Of a DNA stretch of 64,000 nt, positions 38,731-48,368 are shown one piece after another (position 1 is the first letter of the stretch; each line of letters opens with the position of its first letter). Source of the DNA: Leptolyngbyaceae cyanobacterium JSC-12 (GTDB taxonomy: Bacteria > Cyanobacteriota > Cyanobacteriia > Leptolyngbyales > Leptolyngbyaceae); assembly GCA_000309945.1 (NCBI GenBank), contig CM001633.1, positions 1,593,103 to 1,657,102 of the forward strand, given 5' to 3'. Position numbers and translations under genes: made by a program. The notes below the pieces were generated by a model. That model made no database searches and had not been told where the DNA came from. It was given only the letters and a program-made list of their open reading frames with translations.

Positions 38731-39792
38731 TTAAACCAGACATTTGTCTTGTAATGTCTGTCGCAAGTTGGCAGGGGCGATCGCTCCATACTCGGTAATA
38801 ATTGCCGCAATCAAGTTGGCAGGGGTCACATCGAATGCAGGATTGTAAAATTCTGCCCCTCTGGGACACAGTTGTGTTTCACCAACCTGATAAATCTCGC
38901 TAGGATGACGTTCCTCGATGGGAATTTGGGAGCCATCAGCGATCGCAAAATCAATGGTAGACAAAGGAGCCGCCACAAAAAATGGAATGCTATGGGCTTT
39001 TGCAGCGAGTGCAACACTGTAGGTACCAATTTTGTTTGCCGTGTCACCATTAGCAGCGATCCGGTCTGCACCAACAACGACACCATCGATCATGCCCAGC
39101 TTCATGCAGTGAGCTGCCATATTGTCTGTAATGACCGTAACTGGAATTCCTTCCTGCACACATTCCCATGCGGTGAGCTTGGCTCCCTGCAACCGGGGGC
39201 GGGTTTCATCTGCATATACGCGCTCTAACCGCCCATCTCGCCATGCCGATCGCACCACACCTAACGCCGTTCCATACCCCGCTGTTGCCAATGCTCCCGC
39301 ATTACAGTGGGTCAAAAGTCGTAGCTTTTCAGGACTGGTGGGTAATACGCTTAACCCATGATCACCAATTTGCTGACAGGTGCGGATATCGTCTGCATTA
39401 ATCGTCTGTGCCGTTTCCAGTAACATCTGTTTAAGATAATCTACCGAGCCGAGGGTTTGATGCGCTACCTTTATCATCCGGTCGATCGCCCAGAATAAAT
39501 TCACCGCTGTTGGACGAGTTGTTCGCAAACGTTCCGCAACTTTTTCTAGTTGCGTCAAAAATTCAGTGCGATCGCGAGTTGCGATATCTCGTGCTCCCAG
39601 GTAAACACCATAAGCCGCCGCCACCCCAATAGCAGGTGCACCCCGTACAATCATGGTTTCAATTGCCGTTGCCATATCTTCGTAACGGCGAATTTCTACC
39701 CAATCAAACTCATTTGGCAAGCGAGTTTGGTCAATCAACCGCACATGATTGTCATACCAAATAACCGGATAAACATGACTAGCTTGAGACAT
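38731..39792 (-). CDS. mtnA: S-methyl-5-thioribose-1-phosphate isomerase
   Basis: 353 residues. Converts methylthioribose-1-phosphate to methylthioribulose-1-phosphate in the methionine salvage pathway. Family motifs: [38 protein letters not shown] (catalytic Cys), [31 protein letters not shown] (catalytic Asp). No other salvage genes nearby. GTG/ATG choice is clear: [12 protein letters not shown]. Confidence 0.97.
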   Translation of the reverse strand: MSQASHVYPVIWYDNHVRLIDQTRLPNEFDWVEIRRYEDMATAIETMIVRGAPAIGVAAAYGVYLGARDIATRDRTEFLTQLEKVAERLRTTRPTAVNLFWAIDRMIKVAHQTLGSVDYLKQMLLETAQTINADDIRTCQQIGDHGLSVLPTSPEKLRLLTHCNAGALATAGYGTALGVVRSAWRDGRLERVYADETRPRLQGAKLTAWECVQEGIPVTVITDNMAAHCMKLGMIDGVVVGADRIAANGDTANKIGTYSVALAAKAHSIPFFVAAPLSTIDFAIADGSQIPIEERHPSEIYQVGETQLCPRGAEFYNPAFDVTPANLIAAIITEYGAIAPANLRQTLQDKCLV

Positions 39793-39892
39793 GGCAATTG
39801 TGAATTAAGGACTAGGAATGATTAATGATTATCGATGAAGATGTTCCAAAAGTTTGTAGCAGCCAGCGATTAATCATTCCGTCATCCTCCGC

Positions 39893-40137
39893 CTAGCTCT
39901 GCTTCAGGGCTTCTTCCACAGTCGAGAGCGCTAATCCTGGTAATACTTTCGACACCTGAACGCCCCCACTCCAGCGATTGTCAATTTGGAAGGCAACGAG
40001 TTCAACATCTGCAACGTTTAATTCCCAGTATTCGAACACTCCTAATTCTTCATACAAACGCCACAACCGTTTCTCAACTTAACTTTTATCCAGGTATCGG
40101 TGGCAGTAGGTTGAGAACTGGAAAGGATTCTGGTCAC
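39893..40137 (-). pseudogene. Uma2/DUF820-like endonuclease remnant
   Basis: Minus strand reads (from ~40137) NPFQFSTYCHRYLDKS-stop-VEKRLWRLYEELGVFEYWEL and then VADVELVAFQIDNRWS, VSKVLPGLALSTVEEALKQS-stop. The GVxEYWxL segment and the following strand are those of the C-terminal half of Uma2 family proteins. The N-terminal half is missing and an in-frame TAA lies at 40079-40081, so this is a decayed fragment. Confidence 0.6.
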
Positions 40138-40234
40138 TAAGAGGCTAGCCACAGTTCGTTCGCTTTAGTGTATTGTTACGATAACAAGATGGGAGGTTGT
40201 TTGTCGAAGCTTCTGTCTGTCAAAGCTTACAACA

Positions 40235-40264
40235 AAAATAAAGGGTCAGCACGGTGCTCACCCC
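40235..40264 (-). terminator. Intrinsic terminator of the 56-aa protein gene
   Basis: On the minus strand GGGTGAGCAC / GTGCTGACCC forms a 10-bp stem with one mismatch, followed by TTTATTTTTG, about 40 bases after the stop codon at 40304. It is preceded (40264-40298) by a tandem 17-base duplication, TATTAAGTGTTAGGTCT twice. Confidence 0.7.
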
Positions 40265-40303
40265 TATTAAGTGTTAGGTCTTATTAAGTGTTAGGTCTGA
40301 AAT

Positions 40304-40474
40304 TTAGAATGCGGCTAAAACCATCGCCACTGTGAACAAACAGAAAACAGCCCCAATGACCAGGAAAATGGTGAAATACGGGGCATGATTAATTCGATCC
40401 AAATAAGCGTTTCGCTTACGATCCTCGTCCGTTAGAGGGGTGAAGCGCATCCCTCTCATTTCTCGAATACTCAT
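40304..40474 (-). CDS. Small membrane protein (56 aa)
   Basis: MSIREMRGMRFTPLTDEDRK..., then a membrane helix (~33-55, YFTIFLVIGAVFCLFTVAMVLAA). A perfect Shine-Dalgarno (GGAGGTG) lies 8 bases before the ATG, and a terminator follows the stop, so this short gene is well supported even though its family is not known to me. The polar N-terminus and one C-terminal helix suggest a small subunit or regulator of a membrane complex. Confidence 0.75.
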   Translation of the reverse strand: MSIREMRGMRFTPLTDEDRKRNAYLDRINHAPYFTIFLVIGAVFCLFTVAMVLAAF

Positions 40475-40505
40475 ACAGTCACCTCCATTATGGATGATGA
40501 AGTGT

Positions 40506-40529
40506 GATACTCCACTTGAGTAGAGTATC
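40506..40529. promoter_or_regulatory. Inverted repeat upstream of the 56-aa protein gene
   Basis: GATACTC-N10-GAGTATC, perfect 7-bp arms, 32 bases upstream of the ATG of the minus-strand gene. It could be an operator, or a 5' UTR hairpin. Confidence 0.4.
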
Positions 40530-40635
40530 TATCTACCTTACAGCCTAAAGGAATTTGCAGTATTTGATGAGAAGCTGTTAAAGAACAATACGTTTATTCA
40601 AATTCCGCAGTAATCCCAGTGAAGACACAATTTAT

Positions 40636-40653
40636 AACTATAAATTTATAGTT
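40636..40653. promoter_or_regulatory. 18-bp perfect palindrome
   Basis: AACTATAAATTTATAGTT, flanked by CACAA on the left and TGTG on the right, in an AT-rich stretch between the 56-aa protein gene and a decayed DUF305 gene. A symmetric site of this length is a good candidate for a dimeric repressor, or could be the promoter region of the minus-strand gene. Confidence 0.4.
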
Positions 40654-40803
40654 TGTGATAAATCCCGCTATTTTTCCAACTTTTACAACTAAGCGATAAA
40701 GTTGTCCTTCGTCTCTGAGAATAATGCTAGATTGGTGCGCGAAAAAATGCGTTTGAACCTTAAATTTACGGCAGACGCTATTGCTTGAAATTTATCAACA
40801 ATG

Positions 40804-41061
40804 TTAGCAATTGGAAGAAATTAAAAGATTGAGCTTTACGAATCGATGGTTAAGCATTAACCCATGTAAATCGTAGCGGTGAGCTAATAGACAAAATCTC
40901 CACTGGTTGTACCAGGACTTGCGCCATTGTTTCATCTGATCGATTTCTGCTTGTTGAGATGTCAAAATTGCAGTTACCAGTTGCCGAATTTCAGGTCGTT
41001 TGGATTTAGTGAGTGTTTCGCTGGAGCAAGATCGATTGTGTAAGTCATTTCCTCGTACCAA
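40804..41061 (-). pseudogene. DUF305 family fragment
   Basis: The middle of this 85-codon frame, KRPEIRQLVTAILTSQQAEI and DQMKQWRKSWY, matches the C-terminal part of DUF305 proteins (HPEIRxLAxxIIxxQxxEIxxMxxW). The preceding His-rich core that binds metal in the family is missing, and the frame after KSWYNQW has no similarity. A remnant, not a working gene. Confidence 0.6.
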
Positions 41062-41132
41062 GAGTTATTAACGAATTGGCAACCTTAAACTGTTAAGGTG
41101 AGTGGTGATGATTTTGCCACGAGGATTGATTG

Positions 41133-42251
41133 ATGATGCGATCGCCCCTTGCCTTTTCTCTGATTTTCAGTACCTTCAGCATCCCTGTTTTATCAGCATC
41201 CATCCAGGCACAGGTTCGGGCAAAAGGTACGTTTACTGCCACGAAAGCATGTCCGGCACAGCGAGCAATTGATGGTGAAAATCCAGGAAATGTGATGCTG
41301 ACTGTGGGCGATCGCTATGAAACAGTTGGGTTTAACAGCGCCCGGCGCACTCATGTTCAGTTAGTCATTGTAGGCGCAACGCCGAATCGACGCTGGGTGA
41401 GCGTGGAGTGTGGCACATTTGAGCCAGCCGAACCCGCCTCGGATCGAGTACCGGATCGCCCATCGAATGGACGTCCATCGAAGCATCGGCAGCGAGAAGT
41501 TGCCCTCTTTCCCTTCTTCGATACTCAACGCAACCCAATTCCCGTTGATAATGACTCAATCCCTAGAGACATCAGCCCACTGCCCCCCAAGCTAGAACCC
41601 TTTGACCGCAAAATCTTGCAACTCTGTGGCAGTAGTTTTAATGCGCCCGTGAGTGAGAGTGACTTTAAACGATTGTTAACCTTCTACCCGGATGTAGTGC
41701 GCAAGCTGAAGCAGGCAACCAATGGAGAACTGAAGCCCAATCGCCGCTCTGATGCGCAATTTATTGATGATTTAGGAGCAATTTGGTTTGGGCAAAAAGG
41801 ATTTAAGCATATCTTTTGTGGGGAACTTGACAAAGGTAATAGCATTGGTGGATTGCATTTTTATGGACGTTATCTGGAATTTCAGGAAAAGGGGATTGCT
41901 GGACGAGTTGATCGCTTGTCTGATGGACGCGATGCCAAAGCTGAGGTGATCGACGGCTCAGTGTATTCCTTTGGCACAGCAATCAAACAAGGCGATCGCA
42001 TCATTGCCCAACATCCCATCAAAGGTTATTCCTATGTCAGCAATGCCCAAGAAATGTTAATTGACGCAACGCGTGCATTTAAGTTGTTCAACGTACCAGA
42101 TTCACCCGAATCTCAGGCTTGCCTGATTACCATCACCGACCCAAATGCCCAACCATTTCGAGCAGTATTTGTCAAAAAAGCAGGAGCCATTCGCACCTTC
42201 TATCCTGATGCAACGCCGGATGAAGACAACACACCTCCCTGCGATCGCTAA
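41133..42251 (+). CDS. Secreted EndoU-domain nuclease
   Basis: 372 residues: signal peptide (~1-28, LAFSLIFSTFSIPVLSASIQA), an N-terminal SH3-like segment (~30-100), a polar linker, then an EndoU domain (~170-370). FKHIFCGELDKGNSIGGLHFYGRYLEFQEKG carries the two histidines of the family (HVF-GE and GxH), and a Lys follows later (FGTAIKQGDRI). EndoU enzymes cleave RNA, often at U, and in bacteria are often toxins. No immunity gene is evident next to it. GAGGA precedes the ATG at 41133. Confidence 0.82.
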   Translation: MMRSPLAFSLIFSTFSIPVLSASIQAQVRAKGTFTATKACPAQRAIDGENPGNVMLTVGDRYETVGFNSARRTHVQLVIVGATPNRRWVSVECGTFEPAEPASDRVPDRPSNGRPSKHRQREVALFPFFDTQRNPIPVDNDSIPRDISPLPPKLEPFDRKILQLCGSSFNAPVSESDFKRLLTFYPDVVRKLKQATNGELKPNRRSDAQFIDDLGAIWFGQKGFKHIFCGELDKGNSIGGLHFYGRYLEFQEKGIAGRVDRLSDGRDAKAEVIDGSVYSFGTAIKQGDRIIAQHPIKGYSYVSNAQEMLIDATRAFKLFNVPDSPESQACLITITDPNAQPFRAVFVKKAGAIRTFYPDATPDEDNTPPCDR

Positions 42252-42440
42252 CCCCTATAGCATTCCAATAATTTGCTAGGCTAAATTTTAATCGCAGATT
42301 TAGAACAGGTGTTTGCCATGTTCTTTGTTCCGCATCCCACTCTAGCAGTTCCCCAAGATTCCACTGTTGAAGATAAGGTTCCCTTACCACCCTGCGTTTT
42401 TTGTATCGATTAGAACATTATCTAACTCACCACCTCCATC

Positions 42441-43310
42441 ATGACTGACTCTTACCAACCACCAAATCGTGAATGGTGGGCACAACGCTGGATCGAAGTT
42501 CTGGAATCCTTTGGTTGGATTCGTCGGCTAGCCCGGGCACGGGTTTATGCACGAGAAGGCAATGTCAAAAGCCTGGAATTTAAAGGACATAAAGTCATTG
42601 CCAAAGTTCAAGGAACAGCACCTGAACCCTACAAAGTGACCTTATCGCTTGACCCCTTCACGGATGAACAGTGGGGCTATGTGATTGAATCTATGTCGCA
42701 GCAGGCACTTTTCTCTGCTAAGCTGCTATCTGGTGAGATGCCCGTGTCGATTGAGAAAGTGTTTACTGAAAATGGGCTGAGTCTCTTTCCTTTTACTAAG
42801 TTTGACATTCACAGCCGTTGCTCGTGCCCTGACCCCGCCAACCCCTGTAAGCACATTGGAGCCGTATATTACCTGTTGGGTGATCGCTTCAGTGAAGACC
42901 CCTTCGTTTTATTCCAACTACGCGGTCGCACGAAGGAACAAATATTAGAAGCCCTGCGCCAGAGTCGAAGTCAGAGTCGTAAACATGAGCCAGATATAAG
43001 AAGTTTGGAGTTGAAGGGATCACCGGACTCTCAAACTTATCCCCAAGCATCTATCTCCCTGAGTCCAGAGCAATTCTGGCAATACACCGAGCAACTGGAA
43101 CCGTCTCTCGTGGTAATTGCACCTCCGCCCAGCAGTGAAACCGTATTAGATGTGCTAGGCGCTATCCCATTAAAACCAGACATTGCAGAAGACGGTTCAA
43201 TGGTTCAAGACTCGTCTCAAGCAGCGATGGATTATTTAAAGTCTGTCTATCAAGCCGTTAGCCAACAGGCAATATTAACAGGCATGAATGTTGGGGCAGA
43301 AAGCGAGTAA
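42441..43310 (+). CDS. SWIM zinc-finger protein
   Basis: 289 residues with CSCPDPANPCKHIGAVYYLL (~133-152), the CxCPxnCxH zinc site of SWIM domains. The N-terminus NREWWAQRWIEVLESFGW is shared by cyanobacterial SWIM proteins that usually neighbour a SNF2-type helicase; no such helicase is in this window. Likely nucleic acid or protein binding. Confidence 0.9.
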   Translation: MTDSYQPPNREWWAQRWIEVLESFGWIRRLARARVYAREGNVKSLEFKGHKVIAKVQGTAPEPYKVTLSLDPFTDEQWGYVIESMSQQALFSAKLLSGEMPVSIEKVFTENGLSLFPFTKFDIHSRCSCPDPANPCKHIGAVYYLLGDRFSEDPFVLFQLRGRTKEQILEALRQSRSQSRKHEPDIRSLELKGSPDSQTYPQASISLSPEQFWQYTEQLEPSLVVIAPPPSSETVLDVLGAIPLKPDIAEDGSMVQDSSQAAMDYLKSVYQAVSQQAILTGMNVGAESE

Positions 43311-43397
43311 CGCCTATTGCCAAATACAACACACTTTGAATATGAAGATATGTAACAATATAAATGAATGTCCCATGCAGTTACGGCTCTCTCTCTT

Positions 43398-43541
43398 ATG
43401 GCAACAATCGACGATCGCAAGAAGCGCATTATGGAGCATCTCGCTCGTAGTACCGGAGAGTTTACTAAAAAATCTATCGTGAACTCTGCGGAGCGGAAAC
43501 AGCAAATCCTGGATCACGTTCGTCGCACAAAAGGCGAATAG
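43398..43541 (+). CDS. Small basic protein (47 aa)
   Basis: MATIDDRKKRIMEHLARSTG then EFTKKSIVNSAERKQQILDH and VRRTKGE. Two halves share the pattern RKxxIxxHxxRxxG (DDRKKRIMEHLARSTG / AERKQQILDHVRRTKG), an internal duplication. Very basic and helical. An intrinsic terminator follows at 43580, supporting a transcribed gene. Family not recognised. Confidence 0.65.
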   Translation: MATIDDRKKRIMEHLARSTGEFTKKSIVNSAERKQQILDHVRRTKGE

Positions 43542-43579
43542 ATGATCGGTTAGACCATCACTCCATCACCATCGACAAG

Positions 43580-43613
43580 CCTCCTTTTCGTCTTTGAAGA
43601 GGAGGTTTTGTTC
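43580..43613 (+). terminator. Intrinsic terminator
   Basis: CCTCCTTTT / AAGAGGAGG (9 pairs, one G-U) with loop CGTCTTTG, followed by TTTTGTT; 39 bases after the 47-aa protein stop. Confidence 0.8.
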
Positions 43614-43747
43614 TAAAAATGTAACGTTCTTAAATGCTTAGATTCGGTTACGCTAGTCTAACGATTTAGATTTCTGAGAGCTTGTTGCAAAACTTTACAA
43701 AAAATGTCAGATTAATAGAGATGATGCAAACTGGTCGAGGAGGAACA

Positions 43748-43933
43748 GTGAATGCGCGACTGATTCAGTTTTTAAAGGATGAACTGGCAATTCCAGAAAC
43801 CGCGATCGCGATCGCGCTCCGGCATGGTGAGTCCACATCTAACCAACTGCCGATGATTCTCTGGCAATATGGACTCATTACCCTGGAAGATTTAGACCGC
43901 ATTTTTGATTGGCTGGAAACATCTGCGGTGTAG
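43748..43933 (+). CDS. DUF2949 family protein (61 aa)
   Basis: Reads VNARLIQFLKDELAIPETAI, ALRHGESTSNQLPMILWQYG and LITLEDLDRIFDWLE, the DUF2949 family of small cyanobacterial proteins of unknown function. GTG 43748 is chosen because it has a perfect GAGGAGG site just before it; an ATG at 43721 is in frame but lacks one. Confidence 0.8.
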   Translation: MNARLIQFLKDELAIPETAIAIALRHGESTSNQLPMILWQYGLITLEDLDRIFDWLETSAV

Positions 43934-44031
43934 CTTGACAGCGCTCTTCTGGCATCAAGAGATAACTGCTGCACAGCATGATTTCGCGATCAACTTTACT
44001 GTACTTTTACTGCAGTCCCAATGCTGCAGTC

Positions 44032-44523
44032 CTAACGCAACTGCACAGAGGGCTTGTAAAGGCGAGTGGGTGGTGGTGGTGCACCAACTGTGTGTTGCAT
44101 TGCGTTCATCTTTTGATTAAGTTCCCGAATTCGCCGTGAGAGCAATCGGATAATATTCACTGCAATCCCAGGCGTTTCTTCAATTGCTTCATACAGTTGT
44201 TGCTGCGTCAGGATCAGACACTCGGAGGGTGCCAGTGTGGTCACTGAGGCAGACCGAGGTTCCGCATCAAACAGGGACATTTCGCCAAAGCAAGCGCCCT
44301 GATCCAACTGCACCAGTTCTTGCTCCTCAATGTGGACTTTTACCTTACCCGATACGACGATGTAGAGCGATCGCCCTTCTTGCCCCTTTGTGAAAATTGT
44401 ATGGTTGGTTGGAAACGCTAGTTCATCCATGACTGATGCCAATCGAACCAAAAACTCATCCCGCAACTCCTTGAAGATCGGGACTTCTCGAATAAACAGT
44501 AGGCGTTCAAAGCTAGAGAGCAT
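44032..44523 (-). CDS. Cyclic nucleotide-binding domain protein (Crp-type cNMP domain)
   Basis: About 163 residues. One cNMP-binding beta-roll (~10-130): IFTKGQEGRSLYIVVSGKVKV, then FGEMSLFDAEPRSASVTT with the phosphate-binding Arg. A helical tail (IIRLLSRRIRELNQKMNAM) replaces the DNA-binding domain, so it is not a Crp-type regulator. It lies 102 bases downstream of the NTT-HEAT transporter gene on the same strand and may sense cAMP or c-di-GMP for it (inference). ATG 44556 is an alternative start. Confidence 0.85.
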   Translation of the reverse strand: MLSSFERLLFIREVPIFKELRDEFLVRLASVMDELAFPTNHTIFTKGQEGRSLYIVVSGKVKVHIEEQELVQLDQGACFGEMSLFDAEPRSASVTTLAPSECLILTQQQLYEAIEETPGIAVNIIRLLSRRIRELNQKMNAMQHTVGAPPPPTRLYKPSVQLR

Positions 44524-44625
44524 AGAGGCGTGCCAGCAAGACGGTCTTGGTTGCAATTAAAGCCAACAAACTAACCGCCACATTAAAGCCATTATCTCTA
44601 GAATTCCCAAATTAAACGGGCATCA

Positions 44626-47600
44626 TTAAGTTAAATTTGTTCTAAATCCAGGTTTATCTGAAGAATTTAGTCGCTTTCCTTTCATCTGTCCAGTTCCCTT
44701 AATTGGCTCTGGCTGCTGTTCCAGTTCCTTCATAACCTTGTGAACTTGAGCCAAAACTAACCGATCCGGGTCTGATCTCAGCATTGGGAGTAGTTTCTCC
44801 ATTGCTCGAGGTGATGCCATCCACAGATACGACAAAACTGCCTCCCGGACAAATCCTTTGGGATGGCGTAAACAGGAAATGGTTTGTTCTGCTGTTAACC
44901 CCCAACGGGCTTGCCGTGCTAGATGAAAACAACAGGCAACGGTCCAATCGGATAAGAAATGTCGCAATTCTAATAATCGACGCAGGCGATCGCTGGGTGA
45001 TAAGGGTTCGTAGGTAACAATCTCAGAAAGTTCTTGCAGTTTCTCCAAGTCCGAGTTGCGGTCTAGCAAAGTCAACAATGCTCGCTTGTTAGGAACGTCC
45101 AATGTGTTGTCCAAAATTTCTAACCCCCGCGCCATGCTGCTCCGAGAATTGGACTGGAGATTGAATGCTGCCGCTTTAATTGCGCCAATTGGATACAGAA
45201 ACTGCATCAACATAAAAATCCGTTCCTGGGCATCTTGTTGGAGTGCCTGGAGCGATCGCCGCAACAAATCTGCTTCTTTCAAGCGCACCCGCTCAGGTGA
45301 CAAATCCAGCAATGCAGCATAGATTTGCCCAATAAACATTAGTTCCTGGTCAATTAACTGCTCAACCCCACTCCGCCCAATCTGATCAAGTACAGTCTCA
45401 ATCCCAACATCCCCAGGCATTTCTAGCAAAATTCGCAAAATATTACGCCGATCAACGCCCCAGGCAATCTTAAGATGAGAAATTAACGCGTCCAACGCCT
45501 CAATGCTACCAATCATGCCAATCGCTTGCCAGGCATAGAGTCTCACCGCATCCGGCTTGTGGGCATCCTCTGCCACTTCCACCAGCATCGGAATTGCCTC
45601 ATTATCCAACCGTACTAAAGCTTTCATTGCCGCTTCGCGAGTTGATTTGTAATAAAGCCCCCGCAGTAAGGATGGGTAGTATTCCTCAAAATGAGTCGCC
45701 GCGATCGCATCCAAAATTGCCCGTCGCACCCGCAACGATTCATCCTGCAATAGATTTGGAATATAAATCCGCAAGGCTTGCAGATAGGCAGCCTCTCCCA
45801 ACGCCTGACAACCCATCATCCGCTCCTTCTCAGACTTACTCGTTAGCATCAACCGCAGCGTTTGCGTTGCCTCCGCTTTTTGATTCGCATTCCCTCGCCG
45901 CATCATTAGGGATGCCGCCGTCCCCCGCACCACCGGATCAACTTCTGCTCTTAGATAGGGACGTAACTGCCGAATATCAGGCGTTTCCTCTGTCAGCCAC
46001 ACAAACCTCAACGCTACTGCCAAAACACTAGGCGGCGGCGACTGCTCAACCAAAGTCTTGACATAAGCCAGGTAGGCTGGATTCGGGTACAGCAGCATCG
46101 CTTCCAAACTCTTTTGCTGCAATTTAGGAGAAAAATTGAGTAAATGGGGCGCCAAAACCTCACTGGCACTTTTTGGATCAACCTTACTTAGTAAATCAAT
46201 ACAAGATTGCTTACGGTTCTCTGGTCCAGGCTTATCTAGCGTTTCCATCACCCAGCGCTTCAGTTCCAGTTCATCCACATCCCGGTTCAACTGTCCGCGC
46301 TCCGCACTGATGACCAGCAAGTTCACGTACTTTGCCCGCAGCATTAAGATTACCAGGATCCACACCAGTGCCAGTACTAAAATCGCTGGGAATAGCCAAT
46401 CTAATGAGCCATCTTTCAACAGCCAGCCCATTACAAGCAAAACAACTCCCGTTACCCCAGTAGAAATGGGTTCAGCGATTCCTCGAACAACTGCTTGAAT
46501 ATTGCTACGGGAACTATCAGGAATTGGTTGAAATAAAACAGGGCTAACACTGGCAAACAGCGTGTAATGCAGCAATTCATCATAAAACTTTAGCAGCACC
46601 AAGACCAGAAAAAGCGGCAGGGTCCATTCCAGACCACTGATCAACGGTGTTCTCCAAGCCAAGCTGGAGATAGCCAAGGCACTCAGAATCGCAATCCCCC
46701 CCGGTAGCAAGACTGATGCTGCAAACACCCCTATCCGCTCAATCAATCGACTCGATGCTAACCATTGAGTAGCAACTTCAAAAATCCCTAAAATGCCATT
46801 GAAAATCCCCAAAAATGCAGCAATTCGCCCCTCAGAACTACTAAATTGCCGCTCCAAAGCATCTTGAAAACGAAAATCTACCAGCAGTAGCAACACCTGC
46901 GCCAGGATAAAAAACATGAACAGTAAAATCACATAACGGCGCAACGGTCCCTGCAGGGGACGGTTTGTGGAGTAATCAGAGGGGCACTCTTCCGAATCAA
47001 CTCGTTTGCGGTAAAAATCTGGAAATGCCTGTCGATAGGTTTGGCTCAAGTAAAACAGAATTGCAGCCCCGATCGCCATCATCACACAAGACAATAGCAC
47101 TACATTATTAAGACCCACCAAAGGAATCAAAAAACCCAAGGAGAAACCACTGATCACATCTGCCACCAGAATGCCACTACTGATCAGGGGATAGGTGCGC
47201 TTAATTTCCCGAATATTAAAAAGCTGGTTTGCTGTAATCGAAGTATTAAGGTCGTTTAGGACATTAACCGCTTCAATCCACAACCGCATTAGAAAGATTG
47301 TGATTCCGGCGATACTGATTCTCCAATCAAATGGAAGGATATCCCCGCCTGCCAGCCCAGCCCAAAACAGCACCAGAGGGGATGCCATTAGCATGGCAAT
47401 AATCACAATTACCCGTCGTAATGGCAGAACCCGCTGAAGCTGTGAGTATAGAAAACTCAGTCCAGACCCAATTCCGGCGCTAGCAATATAAATCCAGGGC
47501 AGCCCTTCTGCTCTAAACTGCGTCAGAAACAAGTCGGCAGTAATTGCTTCTAGCCACACTAACCCAATGGAGGTGGCTGCATAAAACGCAAACATGAGAA

Positions 47601-47694
47601 ACGTCCGCTCAGCTTCTTCTGAGCGGAGGTTTACCCATCGCAACATCTTATGCCCCCACTTACTTTGGACGACCCAACGGTCAATCAGTCCCAT
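44626..47694 (-). CDS. NTT (ATP/ADP translocase)-like transporter with HEAT repeats
   Basis: 1022 residues. N-terminal ~450 residues hold about 11-12 membrane helices of the Npt1/Npt2-like nucleotide transporter family (FLMFAFYAATSIGLVWLEAI, FNIREIKRTYPLISSGILVADVISGF, ending in a QAVVRGIAEPISTGVTGVV segment). The rest is soluble and made of HEAT-like repeats (e.g. LRAEVDPVVRGTAASLMMRR, LLQDESLRVRRAILDAIAAT, DNEAIPMLVEVAEDAHKPDAV). True NTTs trade nucleotides; whether this one does is unknown, and the HEAT region suggests a scaffold or sensor role. Confidence 0.85.
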   Translation of the reverse strand: MGLIDRWVVQSKWGHKMLRWVNLRSEEAERTFLMFAFYAATSIGLVWLEAITADLFLTQFRAEGLPWIYIASAGIGSGLSFLYSQLQRVLPLRRVIVIIAMLMASPLVLFWAGLAGGDILPFDWRISIAGITIFLMRLWIEAVNVLNDLNTSITANQLFNIREIKRTYPLISSGILVADVISGFSLGFLIPLVGLNNVVLLSCVMMAIGAAILFYLSQTYRQAFPDFYRKRVDSEECPSDYSTNRPLQGPLRRYVILLFMFFILAQVLLLLVDFRFQDALERQFSSSEGRIAAFLGIFNGILGIFEVATQWLASSRLIERIGVFAASVLLPGGIAILSALAISSLAWRTPLISGLEWTLPLFLVLVLLKFYDELLHYTLFASVSPVLFQPIPDSSRSNIQAVVRGIAEPISTGVTGVVLLVMGWLLKDGSLDWLFPAILVLALVWILVILMLRAKYVNLLVISAERGQLNRDVDELELKRWVMETLDKPGPENRKQSCIDLLSKVDPKSASEVLAPHLLNFSPKLQQKSLEAMLLYPNPAYLAYVKTLVEQSPPPSVLAVALRFVWLTEETPDIRQLRPYLRAEVDPVVRGTAASLMMRRGNANQKAEATQTLRLMLTSKSEKERMMGCQALGEAAYLQALRIYIPNLLQDESLRVRRAILDAIAATHFEEYYPSLLRGLYYKSTREAAMKALVRLDNEAIPMLVEVAEDAHKPDAVRLYAWQAIGMIGSIEALDALISHLKIAWGVDRRNILRILLEMPGDVGIETVLDQIGRSGVEQLIDQELMFIGQIYAALLDLSPERVRLKEADLLRRSLQALQQDAQERIFMLMQFLYPIGAIKAAAFNLQSNSRSSMARGLEILDNTLDVPNKRALLTLLDRNSDLEKLQELSEIVTYEPLSPSDRLRRLLELRHFLSDWTVACCFHLARQARWGLTAEQTISCLRHPKGFVREAVLSYLWMASPRAMEKLLPMLRSDPDRLVLAQVHKVMKELEQQPEPIKGTGQMKGKRLNSSDKPGFRTNLT

Positions 47695-47831
47695 TCAGCG
47701 TTTATGCTCACTCATCAACAGTGCTTGAATCTGGAGTATCTTTTAAGATGACCCAAGTCTAAAGTGCCCTGAATGGGTTTCATTGTAGATAGAGAGCTAC
47801 AATTTGTTGCAGAAATTCGTAACTACACGTC

Positions 47832-48368
47832 TTATTTCTTCGGCGCAAGGAGCATCATCATGTTGCGGCCTTCCTGCTTTGGGAACTGCTGCACTTCGGC
47901 AAACTCTTGCAAATCTGTTGCTAACCGGGTAAGTAAGTCTTTGGCCATATCGCTATGCTGAATTTCCCGTCCCCGGAACATGACGGTGGCTTTCACTTTG
48001 TCACCATCTTGCAAGAAGCGTTTTGCTTGATTCAGCCGCACATCATAATCATGCTTCTCAATCTTGTAACGCATCTTTACTTCTTTGACTTCAACCGTGT
48101 GCTGCTTCTTCTTGGCTTCCTTAGCCTTTTTTTCTTGCTCAAACTTAAATTTGCCGTAGTCAATAATTCGGCAAACAGGGGGATCTGCCTTGTCGGTAAC
48201 CAGAACCAAATCTAGTTCTTTTTCCTCTGCCAGTTGTAAAGCTTCTCTAGGGGTCATGATCCCCAACTGGGAGTTATCAGAGTCAATAACTCGAATTTTG
48301 GGAAAGCGAATGCGTTCGTTGATGATTGGGATATCGCGGGATGGTATTGGTCTATTACTTCCAGTCAC
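47832..48368 (-). CDS. infC: Translation initiation factor IF-3
   Basis: 178 residues: N-domain [21 protein letters not shown] and C-domain [25 protein letters not shown] with [12 protein letters not shown]. Prevents 30S/50S association and monitors initiator tRNA. The usual rpmI-rplT partners do not follow in this window. ATG at 48368 is chosen. Confidence 0.97.
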   Translation of the reverse strand: MTGSNRPIPSRDIPIINERIRFPKIRVIDSDNSQLGIMTPREALQLAEEKELDLVLVTDKADPPVCRIIDYGKFKFEQEKKAKEAKKKQHTVEVKEVKMRYKIEKHDYDVRLNQAKRFLQDGDKVKATVMFRGREIQHSDMAKDLLTRLATDLQEFAEVQQFPKQEGRNMMMLLAPKK

